Source: Rhodospirillales bacterium
Lineage (GTDB): Bacteria > Pseudomonadota > Alphaproteobacteria > Acetobacterales > Acetobacteraceae
Length of the DNA: 64,000 bases
Reading direction: 5' to 3'
Assembly (NCBI GenBank): GCA_028869995.1
Contig: JAGWQN010000093.1
Location: 1 to 64,000, forward strand
Below the pieces are notes generated by a model. The model made no database searches and was not told where the DNA came from. It saw only the letters and a list, made by a program, of their open reading frames with translations. The position numbers and the translations under genes were made by a program. Below are positions 9,181 to 18,983 of the stretch, one piece after another. The stretch's first letter is position 1, and the number at the start of each line of letters is the position of its first letter.

Positions 9181-10214
9181 CGCCCAACCCCGTCCGCGAT
9201 CTCGCGCCAGCGGACGCAGCGCACGAAATGCCCCGCCCCCACCTCCTCGAGGGCGGGGCTTACCGCGTCGCATCGGCCTTCAGCGGCGTGGCTGCAACGC
9301 GGCGCAAAAGCACAGCCTGGCGGCAGGTTCGTCGGGTCGGGTACGCTGCCGGGGATCGCCTCCAGGACCACCCGCTCGCCCCCGATCTGCAGCCGCGGTA
9401 CCGAATGCATCAGCTTGACCGTGTAGGGCATGCGCGGCGCCTGGAACAGCGTGCGCATCGCCGCCTGTTCGACGATGCGCCCGGCATACATCACCATCAC
9501 CCGATCGGCGATCTCGGCGACAACACCAAGATTATGCGTAATGAAAATCACCGCCATACCGGTACGCTTCTGCAACCGTCGCAGCAGGTCGAGGATTTGC
9601 GCCTGTACCGTGACGTCAAGTGCGGTTGTCGGTTCATCGGCGATCAGCAGCGCCGGATCGCAGGAGAGTGCGATCGCGATCATCACCCGCTGGCGCATAC
9701 CGCCCGACAGATGGTGCGGGTAGGTAGCCAGCCGCGCTCGTGGTTCGGGAATGCCCACAAGTTCGAGCAAGTCGCCGGCCGCGTCCCACGCACTGGCGCG
9801 CGCCGTGCCCCGGTGCACCGCGATCGCCTCCGCGATCTGCTCGCCGATCGTCAGAACCGGGTTGAGCGAGGTCATCGGCTCCTGGAAGATCATGGCGATC
9901 CGATCGCCTCGCACCTTACGCATCGCCTCGCTGGGTAGCGCCAGCAGGTCGAGCGGCACGCCGTCGGTTCCGCGCAGCCATACGTGGCCACCGACCTGGC
10001 AGCCAGGCGGTGACGGCGTCAGGCGCATGATGGCAAGGCTCGTGACGCTCTTGCCCGACCCTGACTCACCCACAAGCGCCACCGTCTCCCCCGACCGCAC
10101 CGCAAAGCTAACGCCGTTGAGCGCCGAAACCACACCGGCGTCGCTGCGGAAGCGCACGCTCAGATCGTCCACCTGCAGCAAGGCACCGGGGTCCATTTGC
10201 CGTGGTTGCGTCAT
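9177..10214 (-). CDS. Dipeptide/oligopeptide-type ABC importer, ATP-binding subunit (DppD-like)
   Basis: Encodes 345 residues. Walker A is [15 protein letters not shown], the signature is [15 protein letters not shown] and Walker B is [15 protein letters not shown]. The C-terminal peptide-transporter extension ([13 protein letters not shown]) is present. It pairs with the DppF-like protein as the two ATPases of one importer. Four-base overlaps with the genes on both sides indicate coupled translation. Confidence 0.92.
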   Translation of the reverse strand: MTQPRQMDPGALLQVDDLSVRFRSDAGVVSALNGVSFAVRSGETVALVGESGSGKSVTSLAIMRLTPSPPGCQVGGHVWLRGTDGVPLDLLALPSEAMRKVRGDRIAMIFQEPMTSLNPVLTIGEQIAEAIAVHRGTARASAWDAAGDLLELVGIPEPRARLATYPHHLSGGMRQRVMIAIALSCDPALLIADEPTTALDVTVQAQILDLLRRLQKRTGMAVIFITHNLGVVAEIADRVMVMYAGRIVEQAAMRTLFQAPRMPYTVKLMHSVPRLQIGGERVVLEAIPGSVPDPTNLPPGCAFAPRCSHAAEGRCDAVSPALEEVGAGHFVRCVRWREIADGVGR

Positions 10215-11098
10215 GTGATGTCGAGCCGGGGGTCGAGAGCGTCACGCAGCCCATCGCCAACAAAGTTGAAGCCTGTGACCGCGAGAATAATGAAGAGACC
10301 CGGCAGCAGCGCGAGCCAGGGAGCGGTTGCGAGATACTCCTGCGCGTTGTTGAGCATGTTGCCCCAGCTCGGCGTCGGCGGCTGAATGCCGTAACCGAGA
10401 AAGCTGACATAGGCCTCGAGCAGGATCGCCCGGGCGACATTCAGCGTCGAGGCGACGACGATCGGCGCCACCGCGTTCGGCAGCAGCTCGTGAAACATGA
10501 TATGCGCATCGGAGGCGCCGAGCACCTTGGCAGCCAGGGCGAAGTCGCGTTCCCGCAGCGAACGGATCTGCGCCTCGACAACCCGCGCCACTTCCATCCA
10601 GGCGGTCGCCGCGATGACCAGGGTAATGGTGAAAAGATTGGGTTGCACAAAGGCCGCAAGTGCCAGCAGCAGAAAAATCGACGGGAAACAGAGCACCGCA
10701 TCGACGAAGCGCATGAGCATGCTGCCGATGGCGCCGCCGAAATAGCCCGCGATCGTCCCGACGAACGTGCCGATGACCGTGCTGATGGCCATCGCCGCGA
10801 AGCCAACGGTCAGAGAAACCCGGCCGGCGATCATCAAGCGCGCGAAGAGATCGCGCCCCAGGGCGTCCGCCCCAAGGATGTGCGCGCTCATGAAGGGCTC
10901 CGCAAAGCGGTGGCGTATATCGATGCGCAGATCGTTGTAGGGCCAAATGTAGGGCCCGACGGCACATAGCAGAACCAGGACGATAATCGCCCCAAGCCCG
11001 AACAGCGCCAGCCGGTGGCGCACGAAGCGTGCCAAAGCCCGACTGCGCGCACGCCGCGCCGGGCTTACACGGGGAGGAGTCTCAGTCGCAACTGCCAT
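10211..11098 (-). CDS. Dipeptide/oligopeptide-type ABC importer, permease (DppC-like)
   Basis: Encodes 295 residues with an N-terminal membrane segment (about 30-52, LALFGLGAIIVLVLLCAVGP) and five further hydrophobic segments. HILGADALGRDLFARLMIAGR is the DppC/OppC hallmark, and the EAA-type loop (RDFALAAKVLGASDAHIMFHELLPN) couples it to the ATPases. It overlaps the ATPase gene downstream by 4 bases and follows the other permease gene by 13 bases. Confidence 0.93.
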   Translation of the reverse strand: MAVATETPPRVSPARRARSRALARFVRHRLALFGLGAIIVLVLLCAVGPYIWPYNDLRIDIRHRFAEPFMSAHILGADALGRDLFARLMIAGRVSLTVGFAAMAISTVIGTFVGTIAGYFGGAIGSMLMRFVDAVLCFPSIFLLLALAAFVQPNLFTITLVIAATAWMEVARVVEAQIRSLRERDFALAAKVLGASDAHIMFHELLPNAVAPIVVASTLNVARAILLEAYVSFLGYGIQPPTPSWGNMLNNAQEYLATAPWLALLPGLFIILAVTGFNFVGDGLRDALDPRLDIT

Positions 11099-11111
11099 GC
11101 CGGTCTACGCC

Positions 11112-12062
11112 TCAGTCCAGTCGGATACGCGGATCGGCGGCCGCATAAAGCAGATCCGCGGCGAGGTTGCCGAGCAACACGAGAACAGCCGAGAACATCA
11201 GGATTCCCATCACCACCGGATAGTCACGATACCCGATCGAATCGAGGAAAAGCCGCCCCATGCCGGGCCATGTGAAGACGGTTTCGGTAACGAGCGCCCC
11301 CGAGAGTAGTGTCGGCAGTTGCAGTCCGGCGATGGTAATCATAGGCAGCAGAGCGTTGCGGATCGTGTGCCTGAAGAGAATCGTCTGCTCCGGAACCCCT
11401 TTGGCACGAGCGGTACGGATGTAGTCCTGGTTTACGACCTCCAGCATCGAGGCGCGCAGGTACCGGCTCCAGATCGCAATGGTAACCAGTGCCAGAACGA
11501 TCGATGGGGAGATCAGGTGCACCGCGTAATCCAGGAAAGATCCATTACCGATCGTGTAGAGGTTACCTGCAGGAAGCCAGGCGAGCTTGACGGAAAAGAT
11601 GTAGATCACGACCAATCCGAACCAGAACGTCGGGATTGAAAGCGCGATCATCGCGCCTACGGTGGCCAGATAGTCGAACACTGAGTAACGCCGGATCGCT
11701 CCCAGAACCCCGACCCACGTGCCGAGGAGGATGGCAATCACGGTCGAGCTCACCATGAGTTCCAGCGTCGGCCAGAGATGCGCGGCTATGACGTAGAGCA
11801 CCGGCTGGCTATCGCGATATGATCGCCCCCAATTGCCCGCCAGCATGCGCCGGAACCATTCCCAGTATTGCACCGGGAGAGGACGGTCCAACCCCATCTG
11901 ATGCGCAATCAGCTTCAACTGGGCGGTCGTCATGCCGGGGATGAGTGTGAACTCCGCCAGTGGCCCCCCCGGCGCCAGATGAAGCACCGCAAAGCCAATG
12001 ACCGAGACCAGCCACAGGAGAACCAGGGATTGCGCCAGCCGGCGGAGCAGGAAGCGTGTCAT
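11112..12062 (-). CDS. Dipeptide/oligopeptide-type ABC importer, permease (DppB-like)
   Basis: Encodes 316 residues with the N-terminal membrane helix and periplasmic loop typical of DppB (MTRFLLRRLAQSLVLLWLVS, then LGLDRPLPVQYWEW). The EAA-type loop reads DYIRTARAKGVPEQTILFRH. It forms the membrane channel with the DppC-like permease. It lies 31 bases after the binding-protein gene in the same operon. Confidence 0.93.
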   Translation of the reverse strand: MTRFLLRRLAQSLVLLWLVSVIGFAVLHLAPGGPLAEFTLIPGMTTAQLKLIAHQMGLDRPLPVQYWEWFRRMLAGNWGRSYRDSQPVLYVIAAHLWPTLELMVSSTVIAILLGTWVGVLGAIRRYSVFDYLATVGAMIALSIPTFWFGLVVIYIFSVKLAWLPAGNLYTIGNGSFLDYAVHLISPSIVLALVTIAIWSRYLRASMLEVVNQDYIRTARAKGVPEQTILFRHTIRNALLPMITIAGLQLPTLLSGALVTETVFTWPGMGRLFLDSIGYRDYPVVMGILMFSAVLVLLGNLAADLLYAAADPRIRLD

Positions 12063-12093
12063 CGCTTCCTGCCCGCCATGCCGACGCCCGGGC

Positions 12094-13782
12094 TCAAGTA
12101 GCCCAGTACCATGTATTCACGTTCCATGTATTCGTGGAAACGTAGACACTCGGTTCATAACCCATAAGATTTTTCTTGGTTCCCTCGATCGTCGCATACT
12201 GAAAGATGGGAAGCAGGGGCAGATCGTGGCGGATAATCTCTGCGGCCTTCCAATAATCCTTCTGCCGGGTCGCGTGATCGAACGTCGACGCGCCCTCCTG
12301 CAGCAGCTTGTCAACCTCGGCATTGCTGTATTCCATCGTGTTCTGCCCCGCCCCGCCCTTCGCCGGAATCGCAGCGCTGAGGAAGAATTGCGACACATCC
12401 GGGTCTGGACCGGTCATGAAGTCCTCGCCAACCATGACCGTATCGTAGTGGGACATATTGAAATAATCGCCCCAGATTACGGCTGGCGGCATGTTTTTGA
12501 TCTTCATGTCGACGCCGATGTCCTGCCAATTTTGCTGCAGCAGCTGCTGGGCCTGCTCGCGCACATGGTTACCGGCGGTGGTCGAGTTCTGGAAGCTAAG
12601 ACGCACGCCGTTCTTCTCGCGGATACCTCCACTACCCGGCTTCCAGCCTGCCGCGTCGAGGATCGATTTCGCCTTCGCCGGGTCATAGACATGCGGCGCC
12701 ACATGCGGGTTGTAGGCCCAGGACTGCGTCGGGAGGTAGGACGACGTCAGCTTCGGGAGGCCGTAATAGATCTGCTCGACGATCGTCTTGTTATCCATGC
12801 CGTAATACAGCGCCTCCCGGACAGCCTGGTCCGCGAACTGTGGCTTCGAGAGATTCATCATGATGCTCTCGACGAACGGCGCGGGACCGACAACGACTGT
12901 CCGATACTTCAGCTTCTTCGCCTGCGCGTAATGATCCGCGGTGATTCCCTGAAGGCCGATATAATCAATCGCCCCGGTTTGGAATTGCGTGAACATCACT
13001 GTTAGATCAGGAATATACTTAAATACAATTTCCTGAAGATACGGGCCTGTACCGAAGTAGTGGGGATTGGCCTCCAGCGTGATGTGGTCACCAGGAACGC
13101 GCTGCTTCCACATGAATGCACCGGTACCGACGGGCGCCTGGTTGAAAGAGGATGTGTTAGGGTCCGCTGCCTTGCCGAGAATATGTTCGGGCACCATGAA
13201 CGTCCAGCACAGGATCGAGATCATGGGCGCATATGGCTTCGCCATCGTCCACGTGATCTCCGTCGGGCTTTCGACCTTGATGTTGCGCATCAGCTCATAG
13301 CCGCCCCGAGACCAGGCACGAAACTTCGGATTGTTGAGAAGGTCGAACGAGAATTTGACGTCCTTGGCCGAGAACGGCTGTCCGTCATGCCATTTCACGT
13401 CCGGTCGCAACTTCACGCGCCACGAAAGTCCATCCTTGGAAATCCCGCCGTTAGCAATCGTCGGGACCTCGGCCGCGAGTTGCGGCACCAGCTCTCCCTT
13501 TTCGTTGGCAAGCCACAACGGACTGAACAGGTTCCAGTGCACACCCTGGTCAACTTCAATGTGGGGCATCAGCGGGTTAAAGACCGTCGGCTCCTGCGAG
13601 AATCCGATTGTCATATGCCCGGTCGGATGTGCCGGCGGCTTCGAGGCCGCGCGCGCCGCCGCTGGCAGAAAAAGACCTGAGGCCCCGACTGCCGCCGATG
13701 CGCCGAGCAATCGGCGCCGCGAGATGCCACCATGAACCATCCTCGGGAAGCAACCAAAATCAGCACGCGCGTCGTCAGTCAT
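12094..13782 (-). CDS. Dipeptide/oligopeptide-type ABC importer, periplasmic binding protein (family 5)
   Basis: Encodes 562 residues. SRRRLLGASAAVGASGLFL at about residue 21 is a twin-arginine (Tat) signal with an Ala-rich cleavage region (PAAARA). The mature protein has the family 5 pattern, including WRVKLRPDVKWHDGQPFSAKDV. AGGAG lies 7-8 bases before the ATG. It heads the operon (binding protein, two permeases, two ATPases). The family carries peptides, but also nickel, opines and amino-sugar derivatives, so the ligand is open; the neighbouring oxidases suggest an amino compound. Confidence 0.92.
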   Translation of the reverse strand: MTDDARADFGCFPRMVHGGISRRRLLGASAAVGASGLFLPAAARAASKPPAHPTGHMTIGFSQEPTVFNPLMPHIEVDQGVHWNLFSPLWLANEKGELVPQLAAEVPTIANGGISKDGLSWRVKLRPDVKWHDGQPFSAKDVKFSFDLLNNPKFRAWSRGGYELMRNIKVESPTEITWTMAKPYAPMISILCWTFMVPEHILGKAADPNTSSFNQAPVGTGAFMWKQRVPGDHITLEANPHYFGTGPYLQEIVFKYIPDLTVMFTQFQTGAIDYIGLQGITADHYAQAKKLKYRTVVVGPAPFVESIMMNLSKPQFADQAVREALYYGMDNKTIVEQIYYGLPKLTSSYLPTQSWAYNPHVAPHVYDPAKAKSILDAAGWKPGSGGIREKNGVRLSFQNSTTAGNHVREQAQQLLQQNWQDIGVDMKIKNMPPAVIWGDYFNMSHYDTVMVGEDFMTGPDPDVSQFFLSAAIPAKGGAGQNTMEYSNAEVDKLLQEGASTFDHATRQKDYWKAAEIIRHDLPLLPIFQYATIEGTKKNLMGYEPSVYVSTNTWNVNTWYWAT

Positions 13783-14610
13783 GTGTATCTCCTGAAGACT
13801 GCCGACCAGATCGGGTCGGGCTTATGGTTGACGTTGAAACCCACAGCTCGCTCTTGGCCGCCTCGGAACCCAGCGGCGACCCCGCAACCTAGCAACGATG
13901 GTGGAGATATCGGGCGCCGCATGACCGCCAGCGACATCAGCTTATCTACAGGCGACATACCGGCGCGCGCGATATCCGCACGGGAAAAGCACGGCTCGTG
14001 CGAACCCAGGAGACGGCGCGCGTCGGCGATACTCTCGCCGCCGGTCATGGCTGTCATGGGCATCACTCCCCCCATCGCTTGCTTGCCACAAACGAAGTTC
14101 TTCTTCTAGAAATTCTTATACCAAAGTCGGTCGCGATCAAGCCGGCGAAGGTTCACGACTTCGCAGGGGCGCAGAACAGCCAGGGCGTGCGAATCAGCTT
14201 TTGCCGGGTCGGGCTCAGTGACCGGCGCGTGGACCATCGTGGCTGAGTTCCACAGCGAGCAGCAAGACGAAGCCCGCCGCAAAAATCTCTACCAGCGCTG
14301 GCGGCCTGGATGAACCCGGCGAATGGGCGTGCCATCCGCGCGCGCCTCCGGAAATTTGCCAGAAACACCCGCATCGGCATTCGTCTGATCGTCGCTCTGA
14401 ATCACTCGATGCGTTGGATCCCGATCCGGGCAGGTCACTCTCGATATGTTGGCGTTCCTAAAAGATGACCTTGTGGCGCATCTGTCGGTGATCGAGTCTT
14501 GCGCGGAGCGGTTGCCCGGGACCTTGCTGTCGCGGCAGGATGCCCCTCGCATCGTCAGCGAATTTCTGCAATTCGTTGCGTCCGATCGAATGTACTCAGG
14601 AAGGCAGCCC
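13783..14610. other. Divergent intergenic region between the peptide importer and an SDR gene
   Basis: About 830 bases without a clear gene. It must hold the promoters of the importer operon (leftward) and of the SDR (rightward). One minus-strand ORF (13779-14075, 98 codons) touches the importer start codon through an ATGA overlap, but its product is not recognisable. The plus-strand frame open from 14446 into the SDR adds 55 residues without family similarity. An AT-rich patch near 14090-14125 is the most promoter-like part. Confidence 0.4.
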
Positions 14611-15312
14611 ATGAACGGAAAAGTCGCTATCATCACGGCTGGCGGCAGCGGCATGGGCGCGGCCGCAGCAAGGCGGCTGGCGGCGGACGGATTCAACATC
14701 GCGATCCTGTCCTCGTCCGGCAAGGGAGAAGCGCTTGCGCAGGAACTCGGCGGCTATGGCGTCACGGGCTCCAACCAGTCGTCGGACGACCTGAAGCGCC
14801 TCGTCGACGGCACGATGGCGCGCTGGGGTCGCATCGATGCCCTCGTCAACAGCGCCGGGCATGGTCCGCGCGCACCAATCCTCGATATCACCGACGAGCA
14901 ATGGCTCGCTGGCATGGAGGTCTATTTCCTGAACGTGGTGCGCGCAACGCGACTGGTTGCCCCGATCATGCGCGCGCAGATGGGCGGCGCCATCGTCAAC
15001 ATCTCGACGGCTTGGGTCGGCGAACCGAGCGCGATGTTCCCGACTTCCGCCGTCTTTCGTTCAGGCCTCGCCGCCTATACCAAGATCTTCACCGACGCGT
15101 TCGCCGCCAGCAACGTAAGGATGAACAACGTATTGCCGGGCTGGATCGACAGCCTCCCCGCCACGGAGCAACGCCGGCAAACCGTCCCGCTTGGTCGCTA
15201 CGGCCGGGTCGAGGAAGTGGCCGCCGCCATTGCCTTTCTCGTCTCCGACGCGGCCGGCTACATCACCGGGCAAAGCCTCCGCATCGACGGCGGACTCACG
15301 CGCTCCGTCTGA
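14611..15312 (+). CDS. Short-chain dehydrogenase/reductase-like protein lacking the YxxxK pair
   Basis: Encodes 233 residues from ATG 14611, which has AGGAAGG about 8 bases upstream and puts the Rossmann motif (IITAGGSGMGAAAARRLAADG) at the N-terminus. The NSAGHGP and NISTAW segments match SDRs, so the structural Asn and catalytic Ser are kept. Where classical SDRs have YxxxK, this protein reads FPTSAVFRSGLAAYTK, with Phe for Tyr and Ala for Lys. The rest is intact (MNNVLPGWIDS, GQSLRIDGG), so it looks like a specialised subfamily and not decay. Its 3' end overlaps the convergent epimerase gene by 17 bases. Confidence 0.85.
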   Translation: MNGKVAIITAGGSGMGAAAARRLAADGFNIAILSSSGKGEALAQELGGYGVTGSNQSSDDLKRLVDGTMARWGRIDALVNSAGHGPRAPILDITDEQWLAGMEVYFLNVVRATRLVAPIMRAQMGGAIVNISTAWVGEPSAMFPTSAVFRSGLAAYTKIFTDAFAASNVRMNNVLPGWIDSLPATEQRRQTVPLGRYGRVEEVAAAIAFLVSDAAGYITGQSLRIDGGLTRSV

Positions 15313-16150
15313 CCGTGGCCGCGCCCGTGGCGGGCGGCTCCACGCGATCGTCCGGATGCCCGAGATTGACAAACCAGCCGCCGAGATATCGCACAGCGGG
15401 CGCATCGGGATCCGCTGCAGGCAACCTGGCTTCCACCGCAGCCCGGTCGGCCTCGGTACTGTCTTGCGGCTGAAACCCGATATGGCCTGCAAGACAATTG
15501 TCCACCATTTGATGGCGGTTGCGTGAGGTCCCGAAAATGATGGAATGCGCGACGCGTGGCGCTGTCAGGCAAGCTTCGACCAATCGAACGCAATCATCAA
15601 AGGTCAGCATGGACCAGAGCATACGACGGTCTGAGTATTGATCGAAGGAAGAAAAAATGCGACAGCAAGCCGTCTCGATTCCGAATTTATCCCAGTAAAG
15701 ACGGCTCAGATCCTCGACGAAGCATTTCGAAACGCCATAGAGGCTGTCCGGCCGATGCGATGCACTCGCATCGATATGGGCTTCGACCCCGTGGTACCCT
15801 ATTGCATGAACCGACGACGCGTAGACGACGCGCTTGACGCCATTTTGTCGTGCGCCTTCGTAGATGTTATAGCCGCCCCGGATATTGGCACTGAGGATCG
15901 TTTCCCAATCCGTCTCCAGCGCCGCGCCGCCGAAATGCACGATCGCATCGACGCCCTGCGTCATCCTCCGGACAGCCTCGGCATCAGCCAGATCGCAGAC
16001 CACCGCCTCTTCGTTTGCCCTCAGGTCGGCAATATCGGTTCGATCCGAAAGGCGCAGGCGCCGGGCAAGCGGGGCGAGGCCCCGGCGCAGCTGCGATCCG
16101 AGCCGCCCGGCAGCGCCTGTGATGAGAAGCGTGTCGAATTGGTGGCTCAT
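15296..16150 (-). CDS. NAD-dependent epimerase/dehydratase-family protein, uronate-dehydrogenase-like
   Basis: Encodes 284 residues. ITGAAGRLGSQL near residue 10 is the NAD-binding motif and YGVSKCF holds the catalytic Tyr and Lys. The stretch from HFGG through ANIRGGYNIYEGAR, YWDKFGIET and DRRMLWSMLTFDD follows the uronate dehydrogenase (Udh) pattern, which oxidises hexuronic acids to lactones. The operon around it (hyuA, hyuB, aminotransferase) does not look like uronate catabolism, so the real substrate may differ. It overlaps the aminotransferase stop by 4 bases and is the last gene of the operon. Confidence 0.82.
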   Translation of the reverse strand: MSHQFDTLLITGAAGRLGSQLRRGLAPLARRLRLSDRTDIADLRANEEAVVCDLADAEAVRRMTQGVDAIVHFGGAALETDWETILSANIRGGYNIYEGARQNGVKRVVYASSVHAIGYHGVEAHIDASASHRPDSLYGVSKCFVEDLSRLYWDKFGIETACCRIFSSFDQYSDRRMLWSMLTFDDCVRLVEACLTAPRVAHSIIFGTSRNRHQMVDNCLAGHIGFQPQDSTEADRAAVEARLPAADPDAPAVRYLGGWFVNLGHPDDRVEPPATGAATVRRSA

Positions 16151-17367
16151 GCCCTGCCTCCCCCGGTAGCGAGGGCTGCGACCGCCCGCCCGATCCGCGT
16201 CACGGCCTCCACCAGAATCGCATCAGCGGTAGCCGTGGAAATACGAAAAAATGGCGATAGCCCATAAGCGGTACCCGGCACCGCGCTCACGTGACCTTCC
16301 GCAAGAAGATAGTGCACCACATCGACGTCATCCTTGAGCACACTGCCTGACGGCGTCTGGCGACCGATAAGGTCGGCACAGCCGATATACGCATAAAAGG
16401 CACCTTCCGGCGGTGGCAGCGTCAGCCCTTTGATACCGGCAATGCCGGCAACAACCAGGTCTCGCCGACGCTCGAAAGCCGTACGGAACATTGGTACGCA
16501 ATCCTGCGGGCCGGTGAGTGCGGCGCGCGCGGCGGCTTGCATCGGGGCAGCGACGGAGGTGCAAGACTGGCTCTGCACGGTGTTCATAGCCTTGACCAGC
16601 GGGGCAGGACCAGCCGCGTAACCGATGCGCCAGCCGGTCATGGCAAAGGCTTTCGCAACGCCGTTCACAATGAGTGTACGCTCGCGCAGTTGCGGACAGG
16701 CCTTACCAAAGGACGTGAATTCCCGGCCATCGAAGATGATATGCTCATAAATTTCGTCGGAAAGAACGAGAACTCCGGGATGACGCTCGAGCACCGCTGC
16801 CAGCATCCGTAGCTGCGCCTGTGAATAGGCAGCGCCCGACGGGTTGTTGGGCATGTTGAGGAACAGCCACTTTGTCCTCGGCGTGATGGCCGCTTCCAGG
16901 GCATCGGGGGTCAGCCGGAAGCCCGTCGCCGCGGGACAGTCGGCGATGATTGGCACGCCCCCTAAAAGCTTCACCATCTCTGGATAAGAAACAAAATACG
17001 GCGCCGGCAGAATCACTTCGTCGCCGTGGTTGAGCGTTGCCATCAGCGCATTGAAAATAACTTGCTTCGCACCATTCGCGACCACGATGTCTGCGGGCCG
17101 ATAATCCAGATCATTCTCACGACGGAACTTCTCGACGATGGCCTCGCGCAGCGCCAGGGTTCCGGCGGCTGCAGTGTAGTGCGTTTCGCCGTCGAGCGCC
17201 GCCTTATACGTCGCTTCGATGATATGAACAGGCGTCGGAAAATCCGGCTCGCCAAGGCCGAGGTCGATCACGTCCACCCCCGTGGCACGCAAAGCTTGCG
17301 CGGCCATTGAAGCCGCCATCGACGCCGAGGGTTTGACGGCTGATAGCTTTGCAGAAATATAGTTCAT
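16147..17367 (-). CDS. Class I PLP-dependent aminotransferase (aspartate-aminotransferase fold)
   Basis: Encodes 406 residues. NMPNNPSGAAY, VLSDEIYEHIIFDG and NGVAKAFAMTGWRIGY are the substrate Asn, the PLP-ring contacts and the Schiff-base Lys regions of fold-type I aminotransferases close to AspC of thermophiles and rhizobia. It probably moves amino groups between an amino acid and 2-oxoglutarate or oxaloacetate in the cytoplasm. It overlaps hyuB and the epimerase gene by 4 bases each, so it is made together with a hydantoinase-type enzyme and may act on the amino acid that enzyme releases. Confidence 0.88.
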   Translation of the reverse strand: MNYISAKLSAVKPSASMAASMAAQALRATGVDVIDLGLGEPDFPTPVHIIEATYKAALDGETHYTAAAGTLALREAIVEKFRRENDLDYRPADIVVANGAKQVIFNALMATLNHGDEVILPAPYFVSYPEMVKLLGGVPIIADCPAATGFRLTPDALEAAITPRTKWLFLNMPNNPSGAAYSQAQLRMLAAVLERHPGVLVLSDEIYEHIIFDGREFTSFGKACPQLRERTLIVNGVAKAFAMTGWRIGYAAGPAPLVKAMNTVQSQSCTSVAAPMQAAARAALTGPQDCVPMFRTAFERRRDLVVAGIAGIKGLTLPPPEGAFYAYIGCADLIGRQTPSGSVLKDDVDVVHYLLAEGHVSAVPGTAYGLSPFFRISTATADAILVEAVTRIGRAVAALATGGGRA

Positions 17368-18983
17368 ACTTCGCCCTCCACGATATATCCCCTTGCTCGG
17401 TCCTCCGCTCTCGCCGCCGCGGAGCGGTTAGCGCGATCGCCATAGCCCCCACCGCCGGGCAGCTCCAGAACCAGCCGCCGCCCCGCGGGTACGTGCTGCC
17501 AGCCCTTCGATCGCATTTTCGTTCCGTCATCGAGTCTTACGATCCCAGCGGCGCCCTCCTTACCGCCGGCGCGGCCCTTCGGCGCATGCTGGGAGCGGTC
17601 AAACATAGCGGAGAAGTCAAACTCGTGACCGTCGTCGGGTGCGATCTCGATAATCTGTCCGAGCCCGCCCCGGAATTCGCCATCACCGCCTGAATCGGGC
17701 CGAAGTTCCTTGCGCCAGATGACAATCGGGCCGGTTTGTTCTGTCGCCTCTGCCGGCATCGTATGAACACCGGAAGGAAATGCGGTCGCGGACAATCCGT
17801 CGAGTCCAGGACGCGCTCCCATCCCGCCGGAATTGAACATCAGCACCTCCGCGCGGCGCCCCTCCCGGCCGGCAGCTGGGCGGACGGATATGTGGATGTT
17901 CCACAGCGCTCCCGCCCCCTCAGCCAGGATCTTTCCTGGAAGAGCCTGCGCCAAGGCGCCGAAGACCAGATCCGGCACCAAGTGTCCCAAGATATGCCGC
18001 AGCGCTACGGGTGCCGGTCTCATCGCATTGAGCACATTGACGGGAGATACCACGTTGAAAAACGACAACGACGCCGCGTTGTTCGGGATATCCGGTGCCA
18101 CCACGCATTTCAGCGCATAAGACGCATAGGCCTTGCTGTAGATCCCGGGGCAGTTGATACCCCATCGGCTCATTGGATCGCTGCCGCTGAAGTCGACGAG
18201 CACATCCTCATCAAGAATGGCCACCTTCACCATGAGCTTTATCGGTTCGTCGTAACCGTCGGTCACCAACTCGTTTGACCAACTTCCCTTCGGTAGCGAC
18301 TTAATTCGGTCGCGCATCGCTTCCCGCGTCCGCGAGAAGATGAAGGTCCCCAGATCCGCGAGTGACGAAAGGCCGATTTCGTCCATCATCTCAACGAGGC
18401 GCCGGTGCCCGACCTCGTTGCACGACGCCAGCGAATAAAAATCGCCGATCACTTGTCTCGGCTCTCGGACATTCACCTGAAGGATCCTAGTCAAATCCCG
18501 GTTGACCTCGCCTCGCTCGGCGAATTTCATGATCGGGATCTGGATTCCTTCCTCGTAAACCGACCGGCCGTCCGCACCAAAGCCGCGCCCACCGACATCC
18601 ACCACGTGCGCCGTACATGCGAAAAATGCGACGAGCTTCCCATCCCGGAAGGAAGGAGAAACCATCGTGATATCATGCAAATGGCCCGTCCCCTTCCAAG
18701 GGTCGTTGGTGACGTAGGTATCCCCCTCGTACATAGCCTCGCGCGGAATCTCCCGGATAAAGTTGAGGACCGCCTCGGCCATCGTATTGACGTGCCCAGG
18801 CGTTCCGGTGACGGCTTGCGCCAGCATCAGCCCCTGCGGATCGAAGACACCCGCAGACAAGTCGCCCGATTCACGCACCGAGGTCGAAAATGCCGTGCGC
18901 AACAGGGTGAGCGCCTGCTCCTCGACCACCGAAATCAGCCGGTTCCACATGACCTGCATGCGGATTTCACCGATGTCCCTCAC
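17364..18983 (-). CDS. hyuB: Hydantoinase B/oxoprolinase-family subunit
   Basis: Encodes 539 residues, normal for HyuB. Family features include RTAFSTSVRESGDLSAGVFD at the N-terminus, NDPWKGTGHLHDITMVSP, and a glycine-rich end (LELPGGGGYGDRANR). HyuB with HyuA forms an ATP-dependent amidohydrolase acting on cyclic amides such as N-methylhydantoin, hydantoins or 5-oxoproline; related pairs are acetone carboxylase subunits. It overlaps hyuA upstream and the aminotransferase downstream by 4 bases each. The substrate is not readable from sequence. Confidence 0.92.
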   Translation of the reverse strand: MRDIGEIRMQVMWNRLISVVEEQALTLLRTAFSTSVRESGDLSAGVFDPQGLMLAQAVTGTPGHVNTMAEAVLNFIREIPREAMYEGDTYVTNDPWKGTGHLHDITMVSPSFRDGKLVAFFACTAHVVDVGGRGFGADGRSVYEEGIQIPIMKFAERGEVNRDLTRILQVNVREPRQVIGDFYSLASCNEVGHRRLVEMMDEIGLSSLADLGTFIFSRTREAMRDRIKSLPKGSWSNELVTDGYDEPIKLMVKVAILDEDVLVDFSGSDPMSRWGINCPGIYSKAYASYALKCVVAPDIPNNAASLSFFNVVSPVNVLNAMRPAPVALRHILGHLVPDLVFGALAQALPGKILAEGAGALWNIHISVRPAAGREGRRAEVLMFNSGGMGARPGLDGLSATAFPSGVHTMPAEATEQTGPIVIWRKELRPDSGGDGEFRGGLGQIIEIAPDDGHEFDFSAMFDRSQHAPKGRAGGKEGAAGIVRLDDGTKMRSKGWQHVPAGRRLVLELPGGGGYGDRANRSAAARAEDRARGYIVEGEV

